A DNA stretch of 64,000 bases from Candidula unifasciata (GCA_905116865.2 CAJHNH020000494.1:30001-94000); one strand, 5' to 3'. Numbered from the stretch's first letter, positions 23,985 through 36,229 are shown. Notes: generated by a model not told the origin, from the letters alone. Made by a program: numbers and translations.

Positions 23985-24500
23985 CATAACTTACAAGACA
24001 AACGATAATTAAACATAAAACCATAATTCACAAGACATAGGGTATAATTAAACATCTAGGAAAAAACATAATTCACAAGACATACTATAATTAAACATTT
24101 AATAAAAAAAAACATAATTCACAAGACATAAGGCAATTAAAAAAAACACATAATTCACAAGACATAAGGCAATTAAAAAAACACATAATTCACAAGACAT
24201 AAGGCAATTAAAAAAACACATAATTCACAAGACATAAGGCAATTAAAAAAAAAAACATAATTCACAAGACATAAGGCAATTAAAAAAACACATAATTCAC
24301 AAGACATAAGGCAATTAAAAAAACACATAATTCACAAGACATAAGGCAATTAAAAAAAAAAACATAATTCACAAGACATAAGGCAATTAAAAAAAAAAAA
24401 CATAATTCACAAGACATACTTAATTAAACATTTAATAAAAAAAACATAATTCACAAGACATAAGGCAATTAAAAAAAACAAAATACACAAGACAAACGTT
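23985..24500. repeat. Minisatellite, about 34-35-bp unit, 12-14 copies
   Basis: Unit ACATAATTCACAAGACATAA + GGCAATTAAAAAA. The A-run length varies from copy to copy. It shares ACATAATTCACA with the adjoining 24-bp array, suggesting one evolved from the other. Confidence 0.93.
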
Positions 24501-24634
24501 AATTGAACTTTAAAACAACGTAGTTTACAAAGAAAACAATGGAATCATAAGCAAAATAAATTAAATGAATACAACAATATTAATCTGAACTGAGCTGACT
24601 TTTAAAAAAAAATTTACATCAAAGGACTCATGGT

Positions 24635-24945
24635 ATTCTCATAAGTGCTTTGTCCACTTCTTCAGCAGCCATCAAAGAGTTCCTTATTTGTCCTACTTAC
24701 CTGTGCTCTGACCCTTGAGTATCGGCCAGATTTCTCTGGTCACTTCTAGCTGTGCCATTTCTCCGGACTGTAATGATCTATCTATTTCTGCTTCCACACA
24801 TTTCATTTTCTCCCAAAGGACCTTAAAAGCACCTAGCTTGTCATGCATCGCTTCACTATCTAGAGTTGCAGAATCAGCAAGTCTGCCTGCCTGTTCTATT
24901 CCCAACACACCTGCATGCCTCAGAGACAAGATTCAAAGGATTTGA
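24635..24945 (-). mobile_element. LINE RNase H C-terminal remnant
   Basis: The - strand frame carries HAGVLGIEQAGRLADSATL, the last conserved block of LINE RNase H domains (family form G-V-x-G-N-E-x-A-D-x-L-A). The N and D of that block are changed to I and G, so it is inactive. About 50 helical residues follow to WPILKGQST, then a GTAAGT that looks like a splice donor but is probably chance. The end matches 2035-2095. Confidence 0.6.
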
Positions 24946-24949
24946 ATTA

Positions 24950-25540
24950 CTTGGGACCACTGGGGCAATGCTCAGTGTATGAAGCATAGTTCTCTCCACT
25001 GTTCTCAGCATGCTTTGTGAATCTACTACAACACTACAATACTACAATCACAAGGTGTGTGCACCTGACTCACGCATACAAGAAAATAATTCACATGGAA
25101 AAAATGTAATTACAGATCAAACAACATAATCAACATAAACAATAAAATTACAAATAAAACAACATAATTCTAAGAAAACAACAAATAAAACCATATAGTT
25201 TACAAAATGAGCAAATGAAAGGAATAAATGGTGGGGAAAGCGGACAATATATCCTCAATGACATAATCTAGGAAATGCAAAATCCTGTTTTTTGTAAAAA
25301 GAAATAAAAAAGAAACAAAGTCAATGAGCTTTCTGTTCTCAAAGTTACGTAGAAAACAAAGAGGCAGGTAAAATAATTATGAGCAACACAACACAAAAGG
25401 TCAACAGGATGGAAAGTGGTAGCTGCTGGTTATAGTGCCAGGAACGTTGGTGATTATGTGAAAACTCACTCCCCGTTAATCACATTCCAGCCTTTTGCAA
25501 ACAAGCTGAAGAAATCATCTCAGCTGATAAATCACACCTT
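24950..25540. other. A/T-rich unassigned sequence
   Basis: Loose repetition of ACAACATAAT-type words near 25080-25210 resembles the array to its left. No gene is seen. Confidence 0.35.
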
Positions 25541-25544
25541 AATC

Positions 25545-25870
25545 AACACATCACAGCCCATCAATAAAACACATATAATTCTACACATCACAGACTGTAA
25601 AACAACACTCTGTCAACTCATGACAGTCCATCAAAAAATCACATCATTGTTTACTCATCACTGCCCATCAATAAATCAGATCTCTGTTAACCCATCACTG
25701 CCCATCAATAATCAGATCTCTGTTAGCGGATCACTGCCCATCAATAAATCAGATCTCTGTTAACCCTCACTGCCCATCAATAAATCACATATAATTCTAG
25801 ACACTACAGCCCATCAATAAACCATATCTCTTGTAATAACTGACATCTTAGTCAACCCATCACAAACAGC
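25545..25870. repeat. Degenerate minisatellite, about 30-33-bp unit, 8-9 copies
   Basis: CCCATCAATAAATCAGATCT + CTGTTAACCCATCACTG recurs; outer copies are strongly diverged. Confidence 0.88.
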
Positions 25871-25999
25871 CCATAAATCAGATCTCAAGCAATAACCCAC
25901 AGGTCGGTTCATATCCTTTTCCATTCCATTAGGCCTCCATAGCCCTCTATAGCTTTTTATAAGGCCATCTAGGTCAACGGAAATTCCCATTTTCTGCAA

Positions 26000-26850
26000 C
26001 CTTGAGGGGCCTCTGTGTGTTCACTATGTTTATCGAGTAGATTTATATACAAATTGAACTACAGTTTCATTAGTTTCATTAACTTAAAACACATTTTTGT
26101 GAATTAATCATCATTCTGAAGATAAATTAGTGTGCTATTAGAAAATATAATAATAATGAAAATAACAATAGCAAACTTAGTATGCGTGAGATCCCCAATT
26201 TAACAAATGTGGGTCCTGAGCAAACTTAGTTTAACAGCCCTGTCACAGAGGGGCATTATTTCTATATTGTAATACAAAGAACTTGCCTCAAATCTTCAAA
26301 CAGGCCATACACATATTCATTTCCGTGTAGTGACACGGATTATCATTTCTAAACTGTGATATAGGTATTCTATCACATACAAATCTATCAACACTGTCAC
26401 ATAAGAACATAACATGTGAATTTTAAAAAACAAACTTTTTGAAAATGCAGAAAATTATAAACTTTTTGTTCTGCTGCAATAGAATGACAGAATGTACTCT
26501 AACACACCTGACAGTACAATGTTTAGGTGTGAAGATCTGAGATGTGCAATGAATAAGTGATGAACAATAAAAATGCTTGACTAGAGACTAACTTATATGC
26601 AAACATGCTGCAAACTTGATATAAATTCTGCCCTATAAAAAACACCTGACAATTCATCAATTTCAACTGGAAGACCAGGTAAGAGGTTTAGTTAGCAAAA
26701 CAATTCAGTAAATAATCAGTAAGAGTCTGACAAACAATCAGAATAAATGGTGTTATTCACAAGAAAAGATTGTGGAAACTACAGAATGCAGTAAACTTGC
26801 TGGAAAATGGAAAATAATGCTTGTAAGATTTAGACTGTACTTCAGGTCAT
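26000..26850. other. A/T-rich unassigned sequence
   Basis: No coding, splice or repeat structure is supported. Confidence 0.35.
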
Positions 26851-26854
26851 GCCT

Positions 26855-27450
26855 TGAGACCAATCCTCAGGCATCATGCAATGGGACCAATTCTCAGGCA
26901 TCATGCAATGGGACCAATTCTCGGGTGCACAAGAGACATCTCATGACATGCCATGAGAAAAATCCACGGGCACACAAGAAACATCTCATATCATGCCATG
27001 AGAACAATCTTCGGGCGCACAGAAGACATCCCATGTCATGCCATGAAAACAATCCTCGGGAGCGCAAGAGACATCTCATGTCATACCATGAGAACAATCC
27101 TCGGGTATACAAGACATCTCATGTCATGCCATAAGAACAATCCTTGGGTGTGCAAGACATCTCATGACATGACATGAGAACAATCTTCGGGCGCACAAGA
27201 GACATCTCATGTCATGCCATGAGAACAATCCTCTGGCACACAAGAGACATCTCATGTCATGCCATGAGAACAATCTTCGGGCGCACAAGTGACATCTCAT
27301 GTCATGCCATGAAAACAATCTTCGGGTGCGCAAGTGACATCTCATGTCATGCCATGAGAACAATCCTTGGGCACACAAGAGACATCTCATGTCATGCCAT
27401 GAGAACAATCTTCGGGCGCACAAGTGACATCTGATGTCATGCCATGCGAT
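26855..27450. repeat. Minisatellite, 45-bp unit, about 13 copies
   Basis: Unit CATGCCATGAGAACAATCTT + CGGGCGCACAAGAGACATCT + CATGT. The 45-bp length is in frame with no stops on several frames, so both strands show 70-120 codon ORFs. No other coding sign is present. Confidence 0.95.
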
Positions 27451-27900
27451 ACCTCTTACCCAAAAAAGAGTTTGAGCAATAAAAATTGTAGAGGAGAAAA
27501 AAAAAATTGTTCTTTATAACAGAAATTTGCCACATCCAATATCACCTTATGTGGTCTTCACTGCAGGGGTTTCTCTTGATCTGTGCCTGAGCAGTATAAT
27601 TTATCTAAACCATATGGACTGTTTAAAACTGTCAATTCTTTCAAAGAAAAAATCAGCATAAAGTGGTAACATAACATTCAATGCAAAAACTGTGTAGTTT
27701 GATACTGTCAACAAAAGACAAGTGTATTTAATATTGAATATAACAGAGGTTGAATGACTCCCAGTTATCAAATGCTCTTTATGACCATATATTAAAAAGA
27801 TAATAAAATGCTATAGTAAACGAACCATCTCAAAACAATCATATATCTGTCTAAAATACTGTCTGTAATTACCGTTGTTTAGCATAGTTAAATGGGGAGA

Positions 27901-27922
27901 AGGGGGGGGGGGGGGGGGGGGG
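27901..27922. repeat. Poly-G run
   Basis: About 20 consecutive G. Confidence 0.9.
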
Positions 27923-27924
27923 AT

Positions 27925-28040
27925 TTAGAGCTGCATGGCTAGTGCTGTTGCCACAGACTGTGCAGGGGAGGAGGTTTAATTCTGCCCCCAACAGATAACC
28001 TCCACTTTACCCGGGGTCAAACCTGGGTTTCCTGACACTG
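27925..28040 (+). mobile_element. tRNA-like SINE head
   Basis: GAGCTGCATGGCTAGTGCTG (box A-like) is followed about 35 bases later by GAGGTTTAATTCTGCCCC (box B-like). The body resembles no other copy here. Confidence 0.35.
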
Positions 28041-28295
28041 TAACAGCTTGGGGATAGATCAACATGCCATAATTATATTTTCTGTCCGCTGATGAAAAAC
28101 TTTTCTGATGGCGAATGAGTTATGATCTTTAATGAAACCAGAAATATTTCAAATAAAATGACCTCAATCTTCTGTTGTTTGAAAACAACAATTATTTTAG
28201 TGCTCTATCATAACTCTACCATTCTCCATTCTTATCCTGACAATTACCTGAATAATAAATCTTCCAAACAGGTAAGTGAATGTCACTGCCTAGGA

Positions 28296-28440
28296 CAGTG
28301 CTATTCAACTGGCGGCCTGTGGGCCAAATCGGAGGCTTTTTAATTGGCCAGCATGCCATTGCAAGTTGTACTTTACTAATGATCTTTCTATGCTGGGGCT
28401 CGAGTCACTGGCTCGTGGCGGCCCCCTGTTTTCAAAATGT
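28296..28440. mobile_element. hAT-like terminal fragment (family E)
   Basis: CAGTGCTATTCAACTGGCGG, then CCTGTGGGCCAAATC, followed by the segment shared with 21496-21630. It lacks a transposase. Confidence 0.5.
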
Positions 28441-28759
28441 TGGCTCCTGAATAAGCTCAGCTGATCTAGGAGCTGAGCCGAATGTTCAGACTTTTAATCC
28501 TTTTTCCTTGAGTTTAGGAATTTGAACAAACATTGAGTCATCTAACAATTACACTAATAAAAAAACACTATGCCTCAAGATTAATAAGACCATACTTCAG
28601 TAACAGTATACGGAATAATTAAAAGCAGATTACAAACATATGCCACGCTAAGTGTAACATCTTATGAATATCTGTGCAGTAGCTGAAATCTGTAACATAA
28701 ACATGCAGCTGATGGTCCCAGGAAGGACGTATGATGTGTACACAAAGAATATACAATAC

Positions 28760-28975
28760 AAACAATCAGTTTCTATAACTACTTAGAGGAATGCAGAAAC
28801 AATTCTTTGTCTTCTTCACTTTCTCTTTTACTGCTTTGAGTGTCGAGGGAGATATAAGGTTCTGCTTTTTGTTGCATCAACCATAGACATACTGTGCTGT
28901 TAGACAGTTTCTCTGATGGTATATTTCCATTTTGTTCTTGGTCAACCTCACAATCTTTGCCATTGTTGGGCACAG
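28760..28975 (-). mobile_element. LINE 3'-terminal fragment
   Basis: The - strand frame EQNGNIPSEKLSNSTVCLW and PYISLDTQSSKRESEEDKE matches the 42690-42830 copy (EQNGKITSEKLYNSIDCL, PYISLDTQSG). Both end in an acidic or lysine-rich stretch. It is the extreme C-terminus of a LINE polyprotein. Confidence 0.6.
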
Positions 28976-29099
28976 GTAACCCCAGAAAAAAAAAAATGAT
29001 GTAAAATTACTGAACACATCAAACTTTCTCGAAAGCCGTCAATGAAAGCCCACATGTGCAAGAAATGTGAGAAGCAATCTGATTGGCTTGTATGAAAAC

Positions 29100-29205
29100 C
29101 TACCAGCCAATCTCAAGGCTTGTGATAAATAGGGCGAAAAGATTGGCCCAGTCGTCCTTTTGACTACTTTGTGCGGGGCCGATTTTTCGGGCGCGTCGTT
29201 TCCAG
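29100..29205 (-). mobile_element. Possible piggyBac-type terminus
   Basis: On the - strand TTAA is followed directly by CCCTCTGGAAACGACGCGCC. A TTAA target site abutting CCCT is the piggyBac signature. The other end is not found, so this is tentative. Confidence 0.25.
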
Positions 29206-29374
29206 AGGGTTAATGCTGGTTCCATCCCAGCTTCTTTCCTGACATCGCCGTTTCTGCTCCTGTCTCTATGAAGTACATCAGGATTCATTGTAGAATTTCA
29301 TTTCAGTCTGCAACTGGATTCACCACATTACTCTGCAGCATGCAACGTAATCAGTTTTAATAAATTCCATTGCC

Positions 29375-29535
29375 CGGCGCGCTAGCTCAGTTGGTTAAAC
29401 CTGACTGCGGGGCGATCGGGTGATGAACTCCTTGTGGTCTGGGTTCACACCTGGGGGTAAGCAGAGGAGCCACATTTCTCCCAGATTTACAGTATCTATC
29501 ACGGAAATCAAGGCCGAAGGGTTAGGATATCTAAA
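29375..29535 (+). mobile_element. tRNA-derived SINE, family B
   Basis: Box A GCTAGCTCAGTTGGTTAAAC and box B GGGTTCACACCTGG. The body has CTCCTTGTGGTC, ATTTCTCCCAGATTTAC and AAGGCCGAAGGGTTA, also present at 33024-33180. Confidence 0.75.
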
Positions 29536-30650
29536 GTACAGAATCAAAGGGTTCGAAACTCAGTTTCTGGCAAACAAACAAAAAAAGTCCATAATGTAAG
29601 GGATATCTTATGTGGGGTTGAACACAAGTGTGCTGGCATTCAATTCTGGAAATAATACAAAACCTATGTTTTAATTTTATAGGCAAAAGTTGACATGACA
29701 CACTTAATAATACATTTTCTAACACAATTTCTTGTAAAGACAACTGCAACAATCAATGAGAAACATGAATTCTATATTATATGAGCAAGGAAGAAGCAAA
29801 CAATTTAGCAGTACAAACAAGGACCTCAACAGTGGCACAGCAGCTTCAAAAACAGAAGCATGCATGCAGTAAGGCCAAGGTGACATTGGCTAGCACCAGT
29901 CAGATCTACAGGCGGCAACTAAACAGATACAATAACAACAGTCAACTGCAATATTCCATAAGCTGCAGTACATTCGCCCTTTTTGCAACTAAGTTTTATT
30001 TGTGCTCATGCTGCGCTAACAGTTTTAAAAGAAGACTGCCGCAAGTAAATGTAAAATGCATCCATTTCCATGAGAACAGACAAAATGGCTCCCATGATCT
30101 GCCGGCTACCTCCCCTTGAGGGGCGACCACTAAACACACGGATGTTCTGGACTGGCTCTCAAAGTTAACCCGGTCAACAAATGTTTGATAAATGTCCGAT
30201 GTGTTGGCCAAAAGGGCGCAAATATTGTAGATCTGCTGTAAACAGTCACAACGCATTTACATCGCTCAGACAAACGGAAAAGAAGATATATACACCTGAA
30301 AACAAATTATCCATTAATTTACTATATATTAAACAAAATCTAGTCCAGTTCTTCAACTGGTGGTCCATCGATGGTTGCCGAAATGCCTTGCTGGTCCACC
30401 AGAAAATTTCAGTCCTATCATGTAACAGCCATATGATTCTGGCACTACATGGCTACACAGATTTCCTTACCTCTAAGCCGGCGGTTTGTCACATCAGCTG
30501 CAAACTGTCAGTTTGTGACACTAGATTTAACAAAAAAAGTGCAATACTTTCTTTAAAAACAAAATGGCTCTCAGGTTGGTTTGCGATGCAAAGTCCCCTG
30601 TTTTGCAATCTATGTTTACCAACATTTTGGCCCCCCCGGGGGAAACTTAG
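29536..30650. other. Unassigned, possibly fossil transposon sequence
   Basis: Includes an open frame at 30181-30654 (+) and one at 29996-30256 (-), neither with a recognisable motif. CAGTTCTTCAACTGGTGGTC at 30349 resembles the hAT-like ends of family E. I would not call a gene. Confidence 0.3.
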
Positions 30651-30657
30651 CTGAAAG

Positions 30658-31195
30658 TTTCCTACAGTTCTCTATAAGACTATGATTTATATGGTTCCTG
30701 CAGTTCTCTATAAGACTACGATTTAATTGGTTCCTACAGTTCTCTATAAGACTATGATTTGAATGGTTCCTAGTTCTCTATAAAACTATAATTTGAACGG
30801 TTCCTACAGTTCTCTATAAAACTATAATTTGAACGGTTCCTACAGTTCTCTATAAGACTATGATTTGAATGGTTCCTACAGTTCTCTATAAGACTACGAT
30901 TTGAATGGTTCCTACAGTTCTCTATAAGACTATGATTTGAATGGTTCCTACAGTTCTCTATAAAACTATAATTTGAACGGTTCCTACAGTTCTCTATAAA
31001 ACTATAATTTGAACGGTTCCTACAGTTCTCTATAAGATTATGATTTGAATGGTTCCTACAGTTCTCTATAAGACTATGATTTGAATGGTTCCTACAGTTC
31101 TCTATAAGACTATGATTTTAACGGTTCCTACAGTTCTCTATAAGACTATGATTTGAATGGTTCCTACAGTTCTCTATTAGATTATGATTTGGACA
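30658..31195. repeat. Minisatellite, 36-bp unit, about 15 copies
   Basis: Unit CTACAGTTCTCTATAAGACT + ATGATTTGAATGGTTC. Variants (AAACTATAATTTGAACG) are found as adjacent pairs at two places, which indicates duplication of multi-unit blocks. Confidence 0.96.
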
Positions 31196-31199
31196 GTCA

Positions 31200-31885
31200 A
31201 GTTAGTGCCACTCTTGATCAGTCTCGACAAATTATGACTGAATTGCAAAGTGCAGGCTATAAAAAAATGCATAAAATATTTTCTTATGATGCCAATAACA
31301 AAAAACATAATCTTATAATTTATTATATAAGAAATCACAAACACACAGAAAGTATCAAGCAGACTTCACAACTGCTATCTTCCATTCATTCTGTTACTGT
31401 GGAGAAATAAGTGTGAACATCATTGTTATATTCCATCTATTTTGTTCTGTTTTTCTGGAGAATCTCTAAAAAAAATCATTGTATTTACAAACTTTTCTCA
31501 TTAAGACAATGAATACCATTGCAAGACTGGTTGCAAGGCTTTCCACTGTGAATGATTTCAAGACTGTGCCTTACACTGAAACAAACTATACATTCCAGCT
31601 ATCTAAATAGGTTGCTAGGATAATAATACAATTGGTTTTATACTTGAAAATATAACATGGCTAAAATATGGTCTAGAAACATGAAATTATTATCAGAGTA
31701 AAAACACAGAATTATTATGTTCTAAACTGGACTTATTATCAGGACTGTTTTCTCTGCTCCATCCCCACTGCTACGTAGGAAAACAGACACAGCACTGCAT
31801 AGCAAATATCGTCAGCCTGTCAGGGAGAAAATATACATGTACAAGTAAGAAACAGGTCACATGAAATGTATGTTGTAATAAGTTC
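31200..31885. other. A/T-rich unassigned sequence
   Basis: An 85-codon frame at 31153-31410 begins in the array and has no recognisable motif. Confidence 0.3.
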
Positions 31886-31985
31886 GTTCGGTATCCTTTA
31901 CAGGACGTTGCAGAACCAACCCCAGAATTTTTTTTCTAGGCAAATTGTATGTTCAGTAGTTTGCCACTGCTTTCTGTGATAACGT
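31885..31985 (-). mobile_element. SINE family C, truncated
   Basis: GTATCCTTTACAGGACGTTG + CAGAACCAACCCCAG and CAGTAGTTTGCCACTGCTTT match 51660-51770. The tRNA head is missing and family A follows at once. Confidence 0.65.
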
Positions 31986-31989
31986 GAAC

Positions 31990-32255
31990 AATAAAAAGCA
32001 CAAAGGACCATTTTCTAACTACTGTGCATGTGGTGCTAGACCAATATTTTACAGACCAATCAACACGCGGTGGGTGATGTGGCATGCCGGCCTTCTTTAC
32101 TTCCCAGGATATTATCTAGTACCCATTTCCGGCTGGGTTGACCTAGGAGTCAAGGCCATGCTTCAAAAATATGCAGCTCCATGAGGACTCGAACTCATGA
32201 CCACCTGCATCCACAGGTGAATGTCTAGCCGTTACACCACGACAACAAAGCACTA
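31990..32255 (-). mobile_element. tRNA-derived SINE, family A
   Basis: - strand head: box A in GTGGTGTAACGGCTAGACAT and box B in CATGAGTTCGAGTCCTCAT. The body (GGCTGGGTTGACCTAGGAGT, AGACCAATCAACACGCGGTG) aligns with 2216-2490. Confidence 0.75.
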
Positions 32256-32384
32256 AACTGAAATGGTGCAACTTACACAATGAAGGTTGGCTGTAATGCA
32301 TTCACTGCTAACCATGGAAACATTACACAGCAAGGTCCTAAATCTCTTCCATGGTATGACTCTTGTACCACTGTTTAAAAGCCA

Positions 32385-32495
32385 TGAGAATTGTCTTTAT
32401 CCTAAACCATCTGCAGGGGGAAATCAAACCCTGGCAGAGATTGAGGACTGCACTGTGAAACAATATCACTCACCTCTAAGCCACAAAGATATATA
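32385..32495 (-). mobile_element. tRNA-like SINE head
   Basis: - strand GTGGCTTAGAGGTGAGTGAT (box A) and CCAGGGTTTGATTTCCCCC (box B) about 45 bases apart. Confidence 0.5.
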
Positions 32496-32777
32496 ATAAT
32501 TTGGCAGCTACCTGCTTTACGTTGATCTGAACAACGGTATTTAGAGCCGACCGCCCAGAAAGCAATGACAAACTAATGAACACAAAATCTCCTAGTAAAA
32601 TCACAAACACTCAACAAATGCTGGGTTTGCAACACTCTGTAAAGAACACACAATACAAAACTAACTTTACATCCAAACACTTTCTGCGGCTTACTTTACT
32701 CCTCCTTCCTAGTACATTGTCTCCCAATCCCTCTCCTCTAGTCACACACCCCATCAAGAACATGCTAGAGATGCAGT

Positions 32778-32872
32778 TTCCAACTGTCTTGCTTCCATCT
32801 GCAATTTCCCACTGTCCTGCATCTATCTGCAATTTCCCACTGTCCTGCTTTCATCTGCAATTTCCCACTGTC
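32778..32872. repeat. Tandem repeat, 28-bp unit, about 3.5 copies
   Basis: Unit TTTCCCACTGTCCTGCATCT + ATCTGCAA. Flanked by a looser CCTCTAGT(C/T)ACACACCCCA duplication at 32730 and 32910. Confidence 0.88.
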
Positions 32873-33023
32873 CTCTTTGTACCTTCTCTCTCTACCCTCT
32901 CTCCATATCCCCCTCCTCTAGTTACACACCCCAGTAAGCCATGCCAAAGATACAATTTCCCCCTGTACTTCTACCGCTTTGTACATTTCTCTCTATCTCT
33001 CTCTCAGTATCCCCCCTGTCTGC

Positions 33024-33180
33024 CTGGCTCATTAGCGTAGTTGGTTAAAGCTGACTGGTGACAAACTCCTTGTGGTCCGGGGGTAGGCAGAAAAGCCATA
33101 TTTCTCCCGGATTTACGGTACCTATCATGGAATCAAGGCCGAAGGGTTGCAATATCCATAGTACCGAGGACACTTGAAAA
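33024..33180 (+). mobile_element. SINE family B
   Basis: GGCTCATTAGCGTAGTTGGT head, CTCCTTGTGGTCC, ATTTCTCCCGGATTTACGGT, AAGGCCGAAGGGTTGCAATA; aligned with 29375-29535 but with a shortened box B region. Confidence 0.7.
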
Positions 33181-33364
33181 AAAATTAAATTAAATAAAAT
33201 CCCTCAGCTCTAGTCAAATACTCTAACAAACTGTGCCAGAGATATAATTCCTCGACCTATGCATGCTGGAATAGCAATACTTATCATGTAACACAAACTT
33301 ACAGACTATAACCTTTAACCTTCGAAACACAGGAAGTGGTGAGATGAGACCTGCTGCAAGCAAA

Positions 33365-33988
33365 AGGTTACAGACTCAGTGAAACTGATGCATCAATGAG
33401 CCTCAAACTGAGACATCAGTGAGCCTCAAACTGTGACATCAGTGAGCCTCAAACTGAGACATCAGTGAGCCTCAAACTTTGACATCAGTGAGCCTTAAAC
33501 TGTGACATCAGTGAGCCTCAAACTGTGACATCAGTGAGCCTCAAACTGTGACATCAGTGAGCCTCAAACTGAAAAATCAGTGAACCTCAAATTGGGACAT
33601 CAATGAGCCTCAAACTGAGACATCAGTGAACCTCAAACTGAGACCTCAGTGAGCTCCAAACTGAGATGTCTGTGAGCCTCAAACTGAGACATCAATGAGC
33701 CTTAAACTGAAAAATCAGTGAACCTCAAATTGGGACATCAATGAGCCTCAAACTGAGACATCAGTGAGCCTCAAACTGTGACATCAGTGAGCCTCAAACT
33801 GTGACATCAGTGAGCCTCAAACTGAGACATCAGTGAGCCTCAAACTAAGACATCAATAAGCCTCAAACTGTGACATCAGTGAACCCTAAACTGAGACATC
33901 AGTGAGCCCCAAACTGAGATGTCCGTGAGCCTTAAACTGAGACATCAATGAGCCTTAAACTGAGACATCAGTGAGCCTCAAACTGTGA
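33365..33988. repeat. Minisatellite, 23-bp unit, about 27 copies
   Basis: Unit AAACTGAGACATCAGTGAGC + CTC. A variant block (GAAAAATCAGTGAACCTCAA) appears twice about 140 bases apart, another sign of block duplication. Confidence 0.95.
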
Positions 33989-34019
33989 CCTTTCTAACTT
34001 TACTGAATCTTCTCCTTCT

Positions 34020-34460
34020 TCTGCGTTCAGACTAAAAAGGGTGGTTGACAGGCTGTGTTGTGGTTTATAACTATGCTGTGATATCTGCACCTTTTTGGCC
34101 CAACACATTTTCAGCAAAAATATTAATAATTGCTATCAGTGCCAGACATGGACAGTCGTAGAAAAACATAAATGCAAAATGTTAACACGTGAGATGAGAT
34201 GTACAGGAAATACAGTGGCAAAAACGAGGAGGGACAGAGTCGCCAGTGAAGAAATAAGAATAACAGTAGATACAGTACATGATTTCATGGAACACCAAAG
34301 AATCAAATGGTTTGGTCATCTGGTCAGGATGGAACCAAACCAGCCAGCAGCCAGAGCATGCTACACGAAAATTGCAGAGTACACACCAAGAGGTCGACCA
34401 AGAAAGAGATGGGTGGATGCTGTGAAAGAGACACTACAGAAATGCAGTATAAAATTAACA
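34020..34460 (+). mobile_element. LINE reverse transcriptase C-terminal fragment
   Basis: The + frame reads CQTWTVVEKHKCKMLTREMR, then KTRRDRVASEEIR, RIKWFGHLVRM and GRPRKRWVDAVKETLQKC. This order (CETWT, R-D-R-V-x-N-E-E-I, K-W-F-G-H-x-x-R-M, GRPxKRW) is the conserved thumb and tail of non-LTR reverse transcriptases. Catalytic motifs lie upstream and are absent. The fragment stops exactly where the 29-bp array starts. Confidence 0.75.
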
Positions 34461-36090
34461 TAAGAAGGTCTTTTACCAACCAGCCAACATAGGAAGGTCT
34501 ACTACCAACCAGCCAACATAAGAGGGTCTATTACCAACCATCCATCATAAGAAGGTCTATTACCAACCAGCCATCATAATAAGGTCTATTACCAACCATC
34601 CATCATAAGAAGGTCTATTACCAACCAGCCAACATAAGAAGGTCTATTACCAACCAGTCAACATAAGAAGGTCTATTACCAACCATCCATCATAAGAAGG
34701 TCTATTACCAACCATCCATCATAAGAATGTCTATTACCAACCAGTCAACATAAGAAGGTCTATTACCAACCATCCATCATAAGAAGGTCTATTACCAACC
34801 AGCCAACATAAGAAGGTCTATTACCAACCATCCATCATAAGAAGGTCTATTACCAACCAGCCAACATAAGAAGGTCTATTACCAACCATCATAAGAAGGT
34901 CTATTACCAACCAGCCAACATAAGAAGGTCTATTACCAACCATCCATCATAAGAAGGTCTATTACCAACCAGCCAACATAAGAAGGTCTATTACCAACCA
35001 TCCATCATAAGAAGGTCTATTACCAACCAGCCAACATAAGAAGGTCTATTACCAACCATCCATCATAAGAAGGTCTATTACCAACCAGCCAACATAAGAA
35101 GGTCTATTACCAACCATCCATCATAAGAAGGCCTATACCAACCAGCCAACATAAGAAGGTCTATTACCAACTAGCTATCATAAGAAGGTCTATTACCAAC
35201 CACTCATCATAAGAAGGTCTATTACCAACCAGCTATCATAAGAAGGTCTACTACCAACCATCCATCATAAGAAGGTCTATTACCAACCAGCCAACATAAG
35301 AAGGTCTATTACCAACCATCCATCATAAGAAGGTCTATTACCAACCAGCCAACATAAGAAGGTCTATTACCAACCAGTCAACATAAGAAGGTCTATTACC
35401 AACCATCCATCATAAGAAGGTCTATTACCAACCATCCATCATAAGAATGTCTATTACCAACCAGCCATCATAATAAGGTCTATTACCAACCAGCCATCAT
35501 AAGAAGGTCTATTACCAACCAGTCATCATAAAAAAGTCTATTACCAACCATCCATCATAAGAAGGTCTATTACCAACCAGTCAACATAAGAGGGTCTATT
35601 ACCAACCATCCATCATAAGAAGGTCTATTACCAACCAGCCAACATAAGAAGGTCTATTACCAACCATCCATCATAAGAAGGTCTATTACCAACCAGCCAA
35701 CATAAGAAGGTCTGTTACCAACCATCCATCATAAGAAGGTCTATTACCAACCAGCCAACATAAGAAGGTCTATTACCAACCATCCATCATAAGAAGGTCT
35801 ATTACCAACCAGCCAACATAAGAAGGTCTATTACCAACCATCCATCATAAGAAGGTCTATTACCAACTAGTCATCATAAGGTCTATTACCAACCATCCAT
35901 CATAAGAAGGTCTATTACCAACCAGTCATCATAAGAAGGTCTATTACCAACCAGCCATCATAAGAAGGTCTATTACCAACCATCCATCACAAGAAGGTAT
36001 ATTACCAACCAGTCATTATAAACAGGTCTATTACCAACCATTCATCAAAAGAAGGTCTATTACCAACCAGCCATCATAAGAAGGTCTATT
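34455..36090. repeat. Minisatellite, 29-30-bp unit, about 55 copies, dimeric
   Basis: Unit AAGAAGGTCTATTACCAACC + AGCCAACAT or ATCCATCAT. The two types alternate over much of 34780-35130 and 35580-35850, giving a 58-59-bp higher-order unit. It starts inside the LINE fragment at its left edge. Confidence 0.96.
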
Positions 36091-36094
36091 ACTA

Positions 36095-36228
36095 AATCAC
36101 TTCAGCCCACACAGCTTCAAACTACCCTGAGCTACTAAATCACTTCAGCTCACACAGCTTCAAACTACCCTGAGCTACTAAATCACTTCAGCCCACACAG
36201 CTTCAAACTACCCCGAGCTATTAAATCA
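36095..36228. repeat. Tandem repeat, 43-bp unit, 3 copies
   Basis: Unit CTACTAAATCACTTCAGCCC + ACACAGCTTCAAACTACCCT + GAG. Confidence 0.93.
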
Positions 36229-36229
36229 A

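Noticed and set aside
24690..24945. Apparent exon with GTAAGT donor on the - strand
   Set aside because: The frame contains the terminal block of LINE RNase H (HAGVLG...RLADSA), so it is transposon debris and the donor-like site is probably chance.
26772..27434. Repetitive ORFs on both strands
   Set aside because: 45-bp in-frame minisatellite without independent coding evidence.
23398..27450. Regularly spaced repeats resembling a CRISPR array
   Set aside because: Units are contiguous or differ by point mutations with no unique spacers, and the DNA is eukaryotic.
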